A stretch of 38,000 nt of DNA, from NCBI GenBank assembly GCA_003136555.1, contig PLEW01000190.1:8921-46920 (forward strand), in the 5' to 3' direction. Below are positions 23,841-33,018 of this stretch, in pieces. The notes beneath the pieces were generated by a model. It was not told the DNA's origin, did no database searches, and saw only the letters and a list, made by a program, of their open reading frames with translations. This DNA comes from Planctomycetota bacterium (lineage in GTDB: Bacteria; Planctomycetota; UBA11346). Within the stretch, counting starts at the first letter, position 1, and every line of letters starts with the position of its first letter. The position numbers were made by a program, and so were the translations under genes.

Positions 23841-25139
23841 TCACCGCTGTTCGAATACGCCCGTGCGGATATTGTCATGGATGCCATCGGTATCATCGCC
23901 GCTGGGTCCGAGTTCCGGGTCGCTGCTGTCGAGGATGTGGTTCGCAACAGGATTGAACGCGAACACCCCGTCTGGTCCCGCGCTCATCAGGCGCACCCCC
24001 CCTTGCGGGGCGATGGAGAAGAGGATCTCCACCCCCCAGGCATCGTAGATCGCCATACCGGGTAGGCGGTAGTGCACCCACATGCCGCCACCGCCTGGGC
24101 TGCCACCGCTCGCCAGGGTGAAGGATTGGGTCTTGGTGCCTGCATAGTCCGGGACGCCGCCGCTGACGTAGACGCAACCGGGCTTCCAGGTAATCTCCGG
24201 CTTGCCGTCGGTGTAGAGCAGCGGCAGCAGGGTTGGATCGCCTATGGCACCGGGCGTGCCCGGCGGTGCGCTGATCTGCCGCGGATTGATCGGGTTGCGG
24301 AAGGCATTGTCCACTGTGGTGTTGCCCGTGCCGGCGATGGTCGAGGCATTGGCGGCGGTGGTGGGGTCGGCCAGGTGGATGGCGTTCAATGCGCTCAAGT
24401 CACCCTGGACGGCGCTGGCACCGAACAGGTAGTCGAGGGCCTGCTTGCTGCCGGATGGATGGCCGAAGGCGGGATCGGCATCCTGCACATCGGTGGGGAC
24501 GGTGTCCTGCGGCAGTGCGGCGGTGGTCAGAGCGGGGAAGAGTGACGCCGCGAGGCTGGCCTGGCCCTGGAAGGGAAGCGGCAGCAGGATGTATTTGGTG
24601 ACGCGTTTCTGGAGGGCGCCGAGGATGCCGATGTACTCGCGCTTCACGCCGAACAGCAGATAGGAAGACTGATCGGCGTAGAGATCGCTGGGCAGCATCA
24701 GATCGCTGGCGCTCGACCCGCTCGCTCTGCCTGGCAGCTGGGACGTGGCGGACAGCCCGGCCAGCGCATCGGCTGCGGTGTCCAGTGCCGCGCCGGAGGC
24801 GACCGCACCCGTGCCGGTATCCGCTGGCGGGGTGAAGCGCCTGAAGAGGAAGCGGGGGGCGCGCGAACCGGCCAGGGGATGCTCGACCGAGCTGATCGTC
24901 CCTGCCCTGTTTGCGCCTGCCAGGGCGATGGCCTTGCCGATCGCGGTGATGATGGCGCTGGTCTTCTCCTCCTTGGCATGCGATGTGATCATGCCGATCG
25001 CGACCAGCAGCAGGGTGCCGAGGGACAGGATGATCACGATGACCACCAGCAGTTCGATCAGGGTGAGGCCGCTGTTGGATCGTCGCTGCATGACTGGTCG
25101 AGCCGCCACTGGAATCAGGGGTGATGGGCTGGAGTTCAT
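23841..25139 (-). CDS. Large type II secretion/type IV pilin-like pseudopilin
   Basis: A 432-residue protein with a prepilin signal: MQRRSNSG followed by LTLIELLVVIVIILSLGTLLLVAIG. Cleavage after Gly leaves Leu (instead of the usual Phe) at +1 and Glu at +5. The C-terminal part YDAWGVEILFSIAPQGGVRLMSAGPDGVFAFNP is the standard pseudopilin ending. At over 400 residues it is two to three times the size of GspG/GspH and fits the large prepilin-like proteins common in PVC bacteria. The start may instead be ATG 25091, giving an eight-residue leader; neither start has a good Shine-Dalgarno. No other secretion gene lies nearby. Confidence 0.85.
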   Translation of the reverse strand: MNSSPSPLIPVAARPVMQRRSNSGLTLIELLVVIVIILSLGTLLLVAIGMITSHAKEEKTSAIITAIGKAIALAGANRAGTISSVEHPLAGSRAPRFLFRRFTPPADTGTGAVASGAALDTAADALAGLSATSQLPGRASGSSASDLMLPSDLYADQSSYLLFGVKREYIGILGALQKRVTKYILLPLPFQGQASLAASLFPALTTAALPQDTVPTDVQDADPAFGHPSGSKQALDYLFGASAVQGDLSALNAIHLADPTTAANASTIAGTGNTTVDNAFRNPINPRQISAPPGTPGAIGDPTLLPLLYTDGKPEITWKPGCVYVSGGVPDYAGTKTQSFTLASGGSPGGGGMWVHYRLPGMAIYDAWGVEILFSIAPQGGVRLMSAGPDGVFAFNPVANHILDSSDPELGPSGDDTDGIHDNIRTGVFEQR

Positions 25140-25645
25140 CCGCCCGATAGGTCAGCTCCTAGACGGGTCAGCCGCCCGGGACCGGACCAGGGCATGGCTG
25201 AGGAGATGCGCGAGCAAGAATCCATATGGGTAGTCGCAACTCTATTGACATACTAATCTTACGATTGGTTCCCGGGCTGCCGGTCGCCGACCGGGAGGGG
25301 CATTGCCCAAGCACTCGGCATGCGACGGAATTCCCACATCGCCGTTGGCGCACGGGTGCACGGCTCCCTGCGCTTGGGACGATCGCCCTGGAGGCGATCG
25401 TGGTGGTCGAGCTCGGGCTCCGGACCTCCCGGCGGATGACCAGCGGCCATGCCGCCGACCTGAACCGCTGCGCGTGCGGTACCGACCAGTCCTCCGGCGC
25501 TGCCTGTCGGTCTCATCCACCCTGATGCGGCGGATAGAAAGCGTGATGCAGACTCCTGGCTCCAGGCGGAGCTGCGCTCTCGACACCCCCTGGAGATGCT
25601 GTATACGTCGCACTCCACGTTCACAGCCCTTCACGGAAAGAGCTC
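25140..25645. other. Intergenic region between divergent pseudopilin and cytochrome genes
   Basis: About 500 bases with no supported gene. It has an AT-rich pocket (25223-25268) holding a perfect TTGACA at 25245-25250 but no -10 at proper distance. The cytochrome promoter is predicted close to its right end. Confidence 0.4.
25580..25607 (+). promoter_or_regulatory. Predicted cytochrome c promoter
   Basis: TCGACA (five of six) and TATACG (four of six) with a 16-base spacer; the implied start leaves a leader of about 30 bases before ATG 25646. Confidence 0.4.
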
Positions 25646-26182
25646 ATGAGTCTTCGCGCCCCAACCCTGCTGCTCACCCTCCTGTGCCTGTCCTCTGCGA
25701 TCAGCGCGGCGGAATTCAAGGACAAGGACGGCAAGACGCTGCCTCCGATCCCGGAGCTGGTGAAGCTGTCCGGCAATGCCGACCACGGCAAGCAGGTCTA
25801 CAGCACCATCTGCTTCATCTGCCACCAGATCAACGGAGCTGGCATCGATTTCGGACCCAACCTCTCCGAGGTCGGTTCGCGTCTGACCAAGGATCTGCTC
25901 TATCAGTCGGTGCTCGAGCCCAGCGCGGTGATCGCGCCCGGCTTCGACACCGTCACGCTCAAGCTCGAGGATTCGATGGCGATGGGCATCGTGGCATCCG
26001 AGAACGACCAGGAAGTCGTGCTCAAGGCCATGGGCGGCGCCAAGACCACCTACAAGAAGGCCGATATCGTCAGCCGGACCAAGGGCACCAATTCGATGAT
26101 GCCGGTCGGCCAGCAGGCCGCCATGACCACCCAGGATCTCGTCGACCTGATCGAATACCTCAGCTCGCTCAAGAAGAAGTGA
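25646..26182 (+). CDS. Secreted mono-haem cytochrome c, planctomycete-type haem-binding domain
   Basis: A 178-residue protein with a signal peptide (MSLRAPTLLLTLLCLSSAISA). The haem site is C56-F-I-C59-H60 within GKQVYSTICFICHQINGAGIDFGPNLSEVGSRLTKDLLYQSVLEPS, the pattern of the domain usually found at the C-terminus of giant planctomycete and verrucomicrobial dehydrogenase-like proteins. The axial methionine is probably in NSMMPVGQQ. Here the domain stands alone, so it likely shuttles electrons in the periplasm. It is followed by a strong hairpin and has its own promoter. Confidence 0.9.
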   Translation: MSLRAPTLLLTLLCLSSAISAAEFKDKDGKTLPPIPELVKLSGNADHGKQVYSTICFICHQINGAGIDFGPNLSEVGSRLTKDLLYQSVLEPSAVIAPGFDTVTLKLEDSMAMGIVASENDQEVVLKAMGGAKTTYKKADIVSRTKGTNSMMPVGQQAAMTTQDLVDLIEYLSSLKKK

Positions 26183-26215
26183 TCGCCGCAGCCGTATGGC
26201 CGCGCGCTCGCATTC

Positions 26216-26255
26216 ACGCCGACGACCCCGTACACCAGCACGGGGTCGTCGGCGT
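26216..26255. terminator. Perfect 16-bp hairpin between convergent genes
   Basis: ACGCCGACGACCCCGT and ACGGGGTCGTCGGCGT flank an eight-base loop 33 bases after the cytochrome stop and 57 bases before the convergent gene's stop. No T tract follows, but the stem is very stable; a bidirectional terminator is likely. Confidence 0.65.
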
Positions 26256-26311
26256 TGCTGGCACTCGACGCCGCGGATCGGTGTAGGCCGGACTGAGCTG
26301 GACCATGTCCC

Positions 26312-26827
26312 TCAGGGGCTCTTGGGCCTCTTCGCCGGCACCTTGCTGATCAGGGTGCCATCCTCGCCGACCGTGAGCACCATCTTGGTGCCCTCCTTGT
26401 CGGTGTAGCGGGCGCGGAAGATGACGACGCCGCTCTTATCACTGGTCTGTATCGCCTGGCTGGCCTCCGGGGCCTCCATCCGGAACACCGACTTGACCGC
26501 GTCCGGAAGCTGGTCGATGGCCAACCGTACAGGTCTGGTCCGGGTCTTCGGCTTGGGTGGATCGCTTGCCGGAGGGCTGGCGGTGGCGTCGGCGGGAGAC
26601 GCAGCCGGGACCGTTGCCGGTGCTGGCGCCGCTGCCCGCAGCTCGGCCTGGTCGGGCGGCTCATCGATGGTGAGCGGATTCTCGGGACCAGGATCGGCAG
26701 GCGCTGGCGTGGCAGCTGGCGCAGGGGCTGGTGCGGCATCATCGCCGGTTGCCGCCCAGGCGCTACCCCCCAGCAGAGTGGCTCCCAGCACCAGGGAGCG
26801 GACCAAGGACGGGAATGGTGAGCGCAT
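26312..26827 (-). CDS. Secreted PepSY-like domain protein with Pro/Ala linker
   Basis: A 171-residue exported protein: signal peptide to about residue 25 (VLGATLLGGSAWA), a Pro/Ala-rich linker (about 30-95), then LAIDQLPDAVKSVFRMEAPEASQAIQTSDKSG with VIFRARYTDKEGTKMVLTVGEDGTLI. The final part resembles PepSY-like modules (LP..V...F, then Y.....DG....V..DG), which bind or inhibit peptidases or act in sensing. GGAGG lies six bases before the ATG. The family call is tentative. It is convergent with the cytochrome and lies 19 bases upstream-of-stop from glpD's end. Confidence 0.65.
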   Translation of the reverse strand: MRSPFPSLVRSLVLGATLLGGSAWAATGDDAAPAPAPAATPAPADPGPENPLTIDEPPDQAELRAAAPAPATVPAASPADATASPPASDPPKPKTRTRPVRLAIDQLPDAVKSVFRMEAPEASQAIQTSDKSGVVIFRARYTDKEGTKMVLTVGEDGTLISKVPAKRPKSP

Positions 26828-26845
26828 GGCAGTCCTCCGACTCTG

Positions 26846-28444
26846 CTAGCGTTCTACCCCCGCCGTCACCGCCAGGTATGTGGGCTTTTCCGCCAACTCG
26901 CCTCGAGCCTGCGCCAGGACCGCATCGACCTGTGTCCGCTGGGCGGGATCGAGGGGGGCGAGGATGTCGATCGGCACCCGCCGCCGCAGGACATCCTGGT
27001 CGCTGATCGCCATCTCGTCGCTGATGGCGTGGGCGAGCTCAGCCAGGCAGAAGGGCGCGTGCGGCGCAATGCGTGCGGCGAGCCAGGGGTGCCCGCGCAG
27101 GCGGGCATGCACCCGGCCGAGCTGGGTGCCGAATCGGCTGGCGGCGGTGCGTGCGACCTCGGCATCCAGGCCCAGGGCACAGCCGTCGGCGATCATCTGC
27201 TCCTGCCAGTCGTCCCACGCTCCGGCAGGGCGCCAGGGGAAGGGCCGCTCGGCGGTGGCGCTGCCGAGGCTGCGTCTGCCCAGCAAAGCATCGACCCGAT
27301 CGACGATGCGCGAGGATTCGACGCGTGCCGAGGTGAATTTGCCGCCGACCGGCACCAGCAGGCCCTGGCAGGGATGGTCGAGCCGCCATTCGCGAGTGGT
27401 CGCGCCGATGCCACGGCCGCTCTGGGCCTGCAGCACGCGGACGCCGGCGAAGCTCCCACGCACCTGGGATGGCTGCCATCCGAGGGCTGGACAGCGCCGA
27501 TGCACCTCACCGAGCAAATAGTCCCGCTCCTCGTCGCTCACCACCAGGGCGGAAGGATCGCCGTGGAAGACGGATTCGGTGGTGCCCAGCAGGGTGGCGG
27601 AATACCAGGGGATGAGGAAGAACACCCGGCGATCGCTGGCCGCGGTGAGCAGGATCGCTGTGCGCTGGCCATTCGTCGGCCCGGGCAGCGGCGGCATGAC
27701 CAGATGGACGCCCTTGCTCAGGCGCACGCGCGCCTGGGCGGGTGTTCCGGTGATGCTGCCCGCCCACGGGCCGGCGGCATTGACGGTGACCTCGGCGTGC
27801 ACCTCGTAGGCGCGTGAGGCGATCTGGTCGACCACCAGGGCCCCGGCGACCCCCCCATCACGGGAGTGCAGGAGATGGTCGACTGCGACGTGGTTCACCG
27901 CCATCACCCCGGCCTGCAGCGCCCCGGCGACGATCTCCAGAGTGAAGCGCGCATCGTCGCTGCCGGCATCGCTGTAGCGGAAGCCGCACTGCACCTCCGG
28001 AGAGAGGTAGTCGGCGCTTTGGATCAGCGCCGAGCGGTCCAGGTAGCGGTGGTGATCCAAGCCGGAATGCGTCCCGCTCAAGGCGTCATAGAGGCCCAAT
28101 CCTGCAAGCAGGCTGAGGCGTCCTGAGCGGCTGTCGGGGAAGATCGGCAGCAGGAAGTCGAGCGCATGCACCCGATGGGGTGCCAGACGCATCAGGCGGG
28201 CGCGCTCGCGCAGGGAGCGGGCGACCTGGATGATGTGGCCATGCTCGAGGTAGCGCAGTCCGCCATGGATCAGCTTGGAGGAGGCGCTCGAGGTGCCGGC
28301 ACCCCAGTCATCGCGTTCGATCAGGGCCACACGCAGGCCGCGCAAGGCGGCCTCATAGGCGGTCCAGGCGCCGCAGATGCCCCCGCCGATGACCAGCAGA
28401 TCGTAGCGGTCCTGTCCGAGGCGGCGCTGGTCCCGCTGCATCAT
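26846..28444 (-). CDS. glpD: FAD-dependent glycerol-3-phosphate dehydrogenase
   Basis: A 532-residue DAO-fold flavoprotein of the GlpD/GlpA type. The dinucleotide-binding motif is VIGGGICG (18-25), followed by the family signature GTSSASSKLIHGGLRYLEHG (50-69). Later segments are KGVHLVMP, RVFFLIPWY, LLGTTE, SFAGVRVLQ and GGKFTSARV. It oxidises glycerol 3-phosphate to dihydroxyacetone phosphate at the membrane and passes electrons to quinone. The start overlaps the stop of the glycerophosphodiesterase gene as ATGA, so the two are coupled and substrate flows from one to the other. A second ATG at 28441 is also possible. Confidence 0.93.
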   Translation of the reverse strand: MMQRDQRRLGQDRYDLLVIGGGICGAWTAYEAALRGLRVALIERDDWGAGTSSASSKLIHGGLRYLEHGHIIQVARSLRERARLMRLAPHRVHALDFLLPIFPDSRSGRLSLLAGLGLYDALSGTHSGLDHHRYLDRSALIQSADYLSPEVQCGFRYSDAGSDDARFTLEIVAGALQAGVMAVNHVAVDHLLHSRDGGVAGALVVDQIASRAYEVHAEVTVNAAGPWAGSITGTPAQARVRLSKGVHLVMPPLPGPTNGQRTAILLTAASDRRVFFLIPWYSATLLGTTESVFHGDPSALVVSDEERDYLLGEVHRRCPALGWQPSQVRGSFAGVRVLQAQSGRGIGATTREWRLDHPCQGLLVPVGGKFTSARVESSRIVDRVDALLGRRSLGSATAERPFPWRPAGAWDDWQEQMIADGCALGLDAEVARTAASRFGTQLGRVHARLRGHPWLAARIAPHAPFCLAELAHAISDEMAISDQDVLRRRVPIDILAPLDPAQRTQVDAVLAQARGELAEKPTYLAVTAGVER

Positions 28445-29241
28445 AGCGCCAGCCGCTTGGTCAGCCAAGCAGGCCGATCCGTCAGGAGACCGTCGAGCGC
28501 CAGGCGTCGCAGCCGGGTGAGCACGGCCTGCTCGTTGCAGGTATAGGCGAAGACCGCGAGCCCGCGTTGGCGCGCTGCCGCCACCAGTGCCGGAGTCAGC
28601 ACACGCTGGTCGAAGCAAATGCCGGCGATGCCCGGTTGGCGATCCAGCCATGGGCGCGGTGCGTCGACGGGTCGTTCATGGTTGCGGATGCGCCGCAGAT
28701 GGGGTGCACGGCGGGCAGACAGCGCGAGGATGCGGGGATCGAAGCAGAGCAGTGCGACCCGCCGCGCTGCCCGGGCCTCGGCCACGGTGGCGATGACCGC
28801 ATCGACCAGCCGGCGGTTGGCGGCCTGGGCGGTGAGGCTACGGCCGGTCTGCGGTTTGAGCTCGATGAAGACGGTCAGGCTCGGGAAGCGGGTGAGGACC
28901 TCCAGCAGGGTCGGCAGGCGCTCAGCGGCGAAGCGCGGGGCGAACCAGGACCCCACGCTGAGCGAACGCAGCTCCGCGAGCGTACGCAGCGCCAGGCGGG
29001 CTCGTCCAGCATGGAAGCGCGCCAGCGTTGGATCATGGCAGACCACCGGGATGCCATCGGCGCACAGGCGCACATCCAGCTCGATGCCGTCCGCTCCGGC
29101 CGCATGCGCGCTGGCGAAGGCGCTCAGGGTATTCTCGGGACAGCGGCTGGAATCGCCGCGGTGGGCGATCACCAGGCAGTCCCGCTTCGTGCCTGAAGGC
29201 GGCTGGCGGCGGGAAGACGGTCGGGATCTGGGCATCGGCAT
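28441..29241 (-). CDS. Glycerophosphodiester phosphodiesterase (cytoplasmic UgpQ-like)
   Basis: A 266-residue GDPD with IAHRGDSSRCPENT (H27, R28, E36, N37), GIELDVRLCADGIPVVCHD (E54, D56, H69) and the later ELK and FAYTCN segments. It cleaves glycerophosphodiesters from phospholipid head groups to glycerol 3-phosphate and an alcohol. There is no signal peptide, so it is probably cytoplasmic. Its ATG overlaps the stop of the upstream thioesterase (TGATG), and its stop overlaps glpD, so the three genes form a tightly packed operon. Confidence 0.92.
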   Translation of the reverse strand: MPMPRSRPSSRRQPPSGTKRDCLVIAHRGDSSRCPENTLSAFASAHAAGADGIELDVRLCADGIPVVCHDPTLARFHAGRARLALRTLAELRSLSVGSWFAPRFAAERLPTLLEVLTRFPSLTVFIELKPQTGRSLTAQAANRRLVDAVIATVAEARAARRVALLCFDPRILALSARRAPHLRRIRNHERPVDAPRPWLDRQPGIAGICFDQRVLTPALVAAARQRGLAVFAYTCNEQAVLTRLRRLALDGLLTDRPAWLTKRLAL

Positions 29242-29645
29242 CAGCCCAGATGGGGGGTGAGCGCGGTGCGCAGGGCTGCCGGGAGGGGCATCTTGGCATT
29301 GCTCTGGGCATCGATCGTGACATGGACGCTGGTGACCGCTCCGACGACCACGCCGTCCTGGTTGCGCAGGCTGTAGCGGACGGTCAGGGAGGTGGTGCCG
29401 AGCACGGCGATGCCCACATCGATGGTCAAGCGGTCGCCGAGGTGGACGGGGGCACGGTAGTCGGACTGCACATGGACGATGACCAGCATGGGGCCGGAGG
29501 TCGGGCGCGTCGGCTTCAGGGGATGACCGACCTGGGCGAGGAACGCTTCGAAGGCGTTGTGGCAGAACTTCAATTGGTTGGCAAAGAAGATTATACCATA
29601 GGAGTCGGTATCATGCAATTGGACGACCTGGTGATAGGTGAACAC
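29241..29645 (-). CDS. Acyl-CoA thioesterase, YbgC/4HBT hotdog family
   Basis: A 134-residue hotdog-fold protein that starts with GTG at 29645, five bases after GGAG; an ATG-only search would miss this start. HDTDSYGIIFFANQL (11-25) is the 4-hydroxybenzoyl-CoA thioesterase signature with its catalytic aspartate (D14). PVHLGDRLTIDVGIAVLGTTSLTVRYSL is the second hotdog strand set. It probably releases fatty acids from acyl-CoA or acyl carrier protein. It is the first gene of the operon with the glycerophosphodiesterase and glpD, opposite to the fatty-acid gene cluster. Confidence 0.88.
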   Translation of the reverse strand: MFTYHQVVQLHDTDSYGIIFFANQLKFCHNAFEAFLAQVGHPLKPTRPTSGPMLVIVHVQSDYRAPVHLGDRLTIDVGIAVLGTTSLTVRYSLRNQDGVVVGAVTSVHVTIDAQSNAKMPLPAALRTALTPHLG

Positions 29646-29698
29646 GACGTCTCCTCGCCCCGGGTCGCACCGGGTGCCGGCGACCGGGAGATGCTGAA

Positions 29699-29707
29699 AG
29701 CATAGCA
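29699..29707 (-). promoter_or_regulatory. Possible extended -10 of the thioesterase operon
   Basis: On the minus strand this reads TGCTATGCT, an extended -10 element, about 55 bases before the GTG start. The leader between them contains a GGTCGC/GCGACC hairpin. No clear -35 is seen. Confidence 0.35.
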
Positions 29708-29822
29708 CACCATGGCGCGTCGTGCACGGGGGAAGGCCGCCCCGGGATGAGCTGCACAATCTTGCGGTTTCGATGTGGCCAAAACCGGATCTTGAATGTA
29801 TGCTTTCGATAACGAGGGGCCC

Positions 29823-31622
29823 ATGGCAAGCCAAGCCCTGACCATCCAGGAGACGCTCCCCGAAGTCGCGCACCAGGCGCTCGACCGCGCCGCCAATAGC
29901 GCTGCTTTCAACGTCCGCGAGGCCGGCTACTGGCGCAAGGTCTCGACCGAATCGTTCTGCCAGGACGTGCGACGGCTGTGCCTCGGCCTGGTCGATCTCG
30001 GGCTCAAGCCCGGGGATGCGGTCGGGATACTCGCCCCATCGTCCCCCTCCTGGCTGATCGCCGACCTCGCCATCATGGGCGCCGGCGGCATCTCCGTGCC
30101 GCTGTTCCCCAACCTCTCCTCCGAGCACCTGCTCTTCGAGTCGGCCAACGTCCAGATCAAGATCCTGATCGTCATCGGCGAGGAGCAGTGGCGCCTCGCC
30201 CGTCCCCACCTGCACCAGTATCAGGTGGTGATCGCCAAGGATGTGCCGCAGCTCCCCGAGTCCGCCATCAGGTGGCATTCGGCGCTGGAGCGCGGCGATG
30301 AGTGCTCGCAAAAGGATCCCGGCCTGCACGCCCGCCTGCGCGCCCGGGTCAAGGCCGACGACATCGCCACCGTCATCCATACCAGCGGCAGCACCGGCTC
30401 GCCCAAGGGCGTAGTGCTGACGCATCGCAGCCTGGTGTCGCAGGTGCGTGGCGCCGCCCTCTGCTTCCCCCTCGACATGGCCAAGGATCGCGCCCTGAGC
30501 TGCCTGCCCCTGGCGCACATCTTCGAGCGCACCACCGTCTACACCTACATCAGCCAGGGCACGGCGATCTGGTTCGCCGACGACATCAAGAACGTCGGCA
30601 TCCTGATGCGCGAGGTAAGCCCCACCGTCATGACCATGGTGCCGCGCCTGATCGAGAAGCTCTACGCCCGCATCCTCAAGCAGGTCGAGGCGGCGGCGGT
30701 CGGGAGCCGGCAGCTGGGACGCTGGGCGGTGGACAAGGCCCTCCATGACGACCCCCTCACTTCGCGGCGCTGGTCGACCTCGCTTGCCGACGTGATGGTC
30801 TACCGCCGGCTGCGCGGCGCCCTCGGCGGGCAGCTGCGCTGCCTGATCGTCGGTGGCGCCGCCCTGATGCCCGATCTGGCGCGCTTCCTCGTCAATGTCG
30901 GCATCCCGGTCTTCACCGGCTATGGCCTCACCGAAGCCTCCCCGGTGATCACCACCAATTGCCCCTCGGCCAACAAGCTGGGCACCGTCGGCAGGCCGTT
31001 CCCGGGCGTCGAGGTGCGCATCGGACCGGCCGATGAGATCCTGGCACGCGGCGAGAACATCATGCGCGGCTACCATGGCGATCCGGCCGCCACCGGCCTG
31101 GCGGTCGATGCCGATGGCTGGCTGCATACTGGCGATTGCGGTCGCTTCGACGAGGACGGCTACCTGGTCATTTCCGGCCGGATCAAGGAGATGGTCAAGA
31201 CCTCCAACGGCAAGTACGTCAGCCCGCTGCCGATCGAGCAGGCGCTCACCGCCTCGCGGCTGGTCGACCAGGCGATGGTGATCGCCGAGGGCCGGCGCCA
31301 TGTCGCGGCCCTGCTCTTCCCCGACCTCGACTACCTCAGGCAGTTCAAGGAGCGTGAAGGCCTCGCGGGCCAGAGCGATGAGGAATTCATCCGCGGCCCG
31401 CAGGTGAAGCGCGAGATGGCGGCGCTCCTGGCCGGCATGAACGCCAAGCTCGATCGCTGGGAGCAGGTCAGGACCTACCGTTTCACCCCGGCGCCGGCCG
31501 CGATCGGGGACGAGCTGACGCCGACGATGAAGCTGCGACGATTCGCGATCCTGGAGAAGTACCAGGAGCTGATCGCCGAGATGTATCAAGTTGCCGAGGA
31601 GGAGCCAAACACCAGCGTGTGA
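29823..31622 (+). CDS. Long-chain acyl-CoA synthetase (AMP-dependent)
   Basis: A 599-residue ANL-superfamily enzyme of the FAA1/FadD15 type. The phosphate-binding loop is HTSGSTGSPKG (186-196), followed by FTGYGLTEASPV, GWLHTGDCGRFDEDGYL and the hinge with the catalytic lysine region GRIKEMVKTSNGKYVSP. It activates fatty acids to acyl-CoA. GAGGGG lies five bases before ATG 29823. It heads a plus-strand operon in which spacing to the next gene is 29 bases. It shares its upstream region with the divergent thioesterase operon. Confidence 0.93.
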   Translation: MASQALTIQETLPEVAHQALDRAANSAAFNVREAGYWRKVSTESFCQDVRRLCLGLVDLGLKPGDAVGILAPSSPSWLIADLAIMGAGGISVPLFPNLSSEHLLFESANVQIKILIVIGEEQWRLARPHLHQYQVVIAKDVPQLPESAIRWHSALERGDECSQKDPGLHARLRARVKADDIATVIHTSGSTGSPKGVVLTHRSLVSQVRGAALCFPLDMAKDRALSCLPLAHIFERTTVYTYISQGTAIWFADDIKNVGILMREVSPTVMTMVPRLIEKLYARILKQVEAAAVGSRQLGRWAVDKALHDDPLTSRRWSTSLADVMVYRRLRGALGGQLRCLIVGGAALMPDLARFLVNVGIPVFTGYGLTEASPVITTNCPSANKLGTVGRPFPGVEVRIGPADEILARGENIMRGYHGDPAATGLAVDADGWLHTGDCGRFDEDGYLVISGRIKEMVKTSNGKYVSPLPIEQALTASRLVDQAMVIAEGRRHVAALLFPDLDYLRQFKEREGLAGQSDEEFIRGPQVKREMAALLAGMNAKLDRWEQVRTYRFTPAPAAIGDELTPTMKLRRFAILEKYQELIAEMYQVAEEEPNTSV

Positions 31623-31651
31623 ACCCCGGATCTCGTTTGAGGGAGGAAGCC

Positions 31652-32935
31652 ATGAAAGAGCGCTTAGCGATCATCGACGGCATACGGACGCCATTCTGCA
31701 AGGCCGGAGGCGTCCTCTCGGCCCTGACCGCTGATGATCTCGGCGCCATCGCCATCCGCGAGCTGATGGCGCGCACGGCATTCCCCCCCGGGCAGCTCGA
31801 TGAGCTGATCGCCGGCAATGTCGCCCAGCCGATCGAGGCGGCGAACGTCGCCCGGGTGATCGCCCTCAAGGCGGGGCTGCCGGCCTCCCTCATCGCCTCG
31901 AGCGTGCACCGCAACTGCGCCTCCGGCATGGAGGCGATCACCACCGCCGCCAACCGCATCTTCTCGGACGAAGCCACGGCGATCATCACCGTCGGCTGCG
32001 AATCGATGTCCAACATCCCGCTGATGTACGGCCGCTCCATGACCGCGCTGTTCGCCCGGCTGATGCGCGCCAAGACCACCTGGCAGCGGCTCGCCACCTG
32101 GGCCTCGTTCCGGCCGACGATGCTGACCCCGGTGGTCGGGGTGCAGGTCGGGCTGACGGACCCGGTGTGCGGCTTGAACATGGGGCAGACCGCCGAGATC
32201 CTGGCGCGTGAATTCGCGGTGACGCGCCAGGACCAGGACGAATTCGCGCTGATGAGCCACCAGCGCGCGGTCGCCGCGCAGGCGCGCCTGGCCGAGGAGA
32301 TCGTGCCGGTGGCGCTGCCGCCCGCCTATGCGCAGGTGCAGAGCGTCGATGACGGTCCCCGGGCGAGCCAGGACCTCGCCGCCCTGGCGAAGCTGCGGCC
32401 GTACTTCGACAAGCTCTGCGGCACGGTCACGGTCGGGAACTCCTGCCCGTTGACCGATGGGGCGGCCGCCCTGCTGGTGATGAGCGAGCGCAAGGCCAGG
32501 GAGCTGGGGCTCTCGCCGCTGGGATACCTGCGCGATTATGCATATGCCGCGCTCGACGGCCGGCGCATGGGGCTGGGGCCGGTATTCGCCACCGCCAAGC
32601 TTGCCGCCAAGACCGGCCTCTCGCTCAAGGACTTCGACCTGATCGAGATCAACGAGGCCTTTGCCGCGCAGGCGGTGGCCTGCGAGCGCGCCTTCGCCTC
32701 CGAGTCCTTCGCCCGCGCCGAGCTCGGGCGCACCCAGGCGCTCGGGCAGATCGACCGCGCCCGCCTGAATGTCAACGGCGGGGCGATCGCCCTCGGCCAC
32801 CCGGTCGGCGCCAGTGGCGCACGCTTGGTCCTCACCCTGCTCAAGGAGCTGCGTCGCCGCTCGGCCAAGCGTGGCCTGGCCACCCTGTGCATCGGCGGCG
32901 GCCAGGGTGCGGCCCTGGCCTTGGAGGTGTCATGA
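31652..32935 (+). CDS. Acetyl-CoA acyltransferase (3-ketoacyl-CoA thiolase)
   Basis: A 427-residue thiolase. The nucleophile is C89 in SVHRNCASGMEA, followed by NEAFAAQ, H383 in GGAIALGHPVGASGAR and the base C413 in CIGGGQG. It cleaves 3-ketoacyl-CoA to acetyl-CoA. Length and the neighbouring gene suggest the FadI-type partner of a FadJ-type alpha subunit rather than a biosynthetic thiolase. GGGAGGA is just upstream. It overlaps or touches the next gene: an ATG at 32932 overlaps its stop. Confidence 0.94.
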   Translation: MKERLAIIDGIRTPFCKAGGVLSALTADDLGAIAIRELMARTAFPPGQLDELIAGNVAQPIEAANVARVIALKAGLPASLIASSVHRNCASGMEAITTAANRIFSDEATAIITVGCESMSNIPLMYGRSMTALFARLMRAKTTWQRLATWASFRPTMLTPVVGVQVGLTDPVCGLNMGQTAEILAREFAVTRQDQDEFALMSHQRAVAAQARLAEEIVPVALPPAYAQVQSVDDGPRASQDLAALAKLRPYFDKLCGTVTVGNSCPLTDGAAALLVMSERKARELGLSPLGYLRDYAYAALDGRRMGLGPVFATAKLAAKTGLSLKDFDLIEINEAFAAQAVACERAFASESFARAELGRTQALGQIDRARLNVNGGAIALGHPVGASGARLVLTLLKELRRRSAKRGLATLCIGGGQGAALALEVS

Positions 32936-33018
32936 ACCCGCCTGTCACCATCGCCGCGCCCACATCGGCTCCTGTCACGTCGTCGTCCAGCGCCACGGCG
33001 CGGAGAGAGGATGACCGC

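Noticed and set aside
25245-25250. Perfect TTGACA as a -35 element
   Set aside because: No -10-like hexamer 15-19 bases downstream; the TCGACA/TATACG pair nearer the cytochrome start fits better.
29241-31589. 782-residue minus-strand ORF
   Set aside because: Only its last 134 residues (from GTG 29645) are a real thioesterase; the rest is antisense to the acyl-CoA synthetase.
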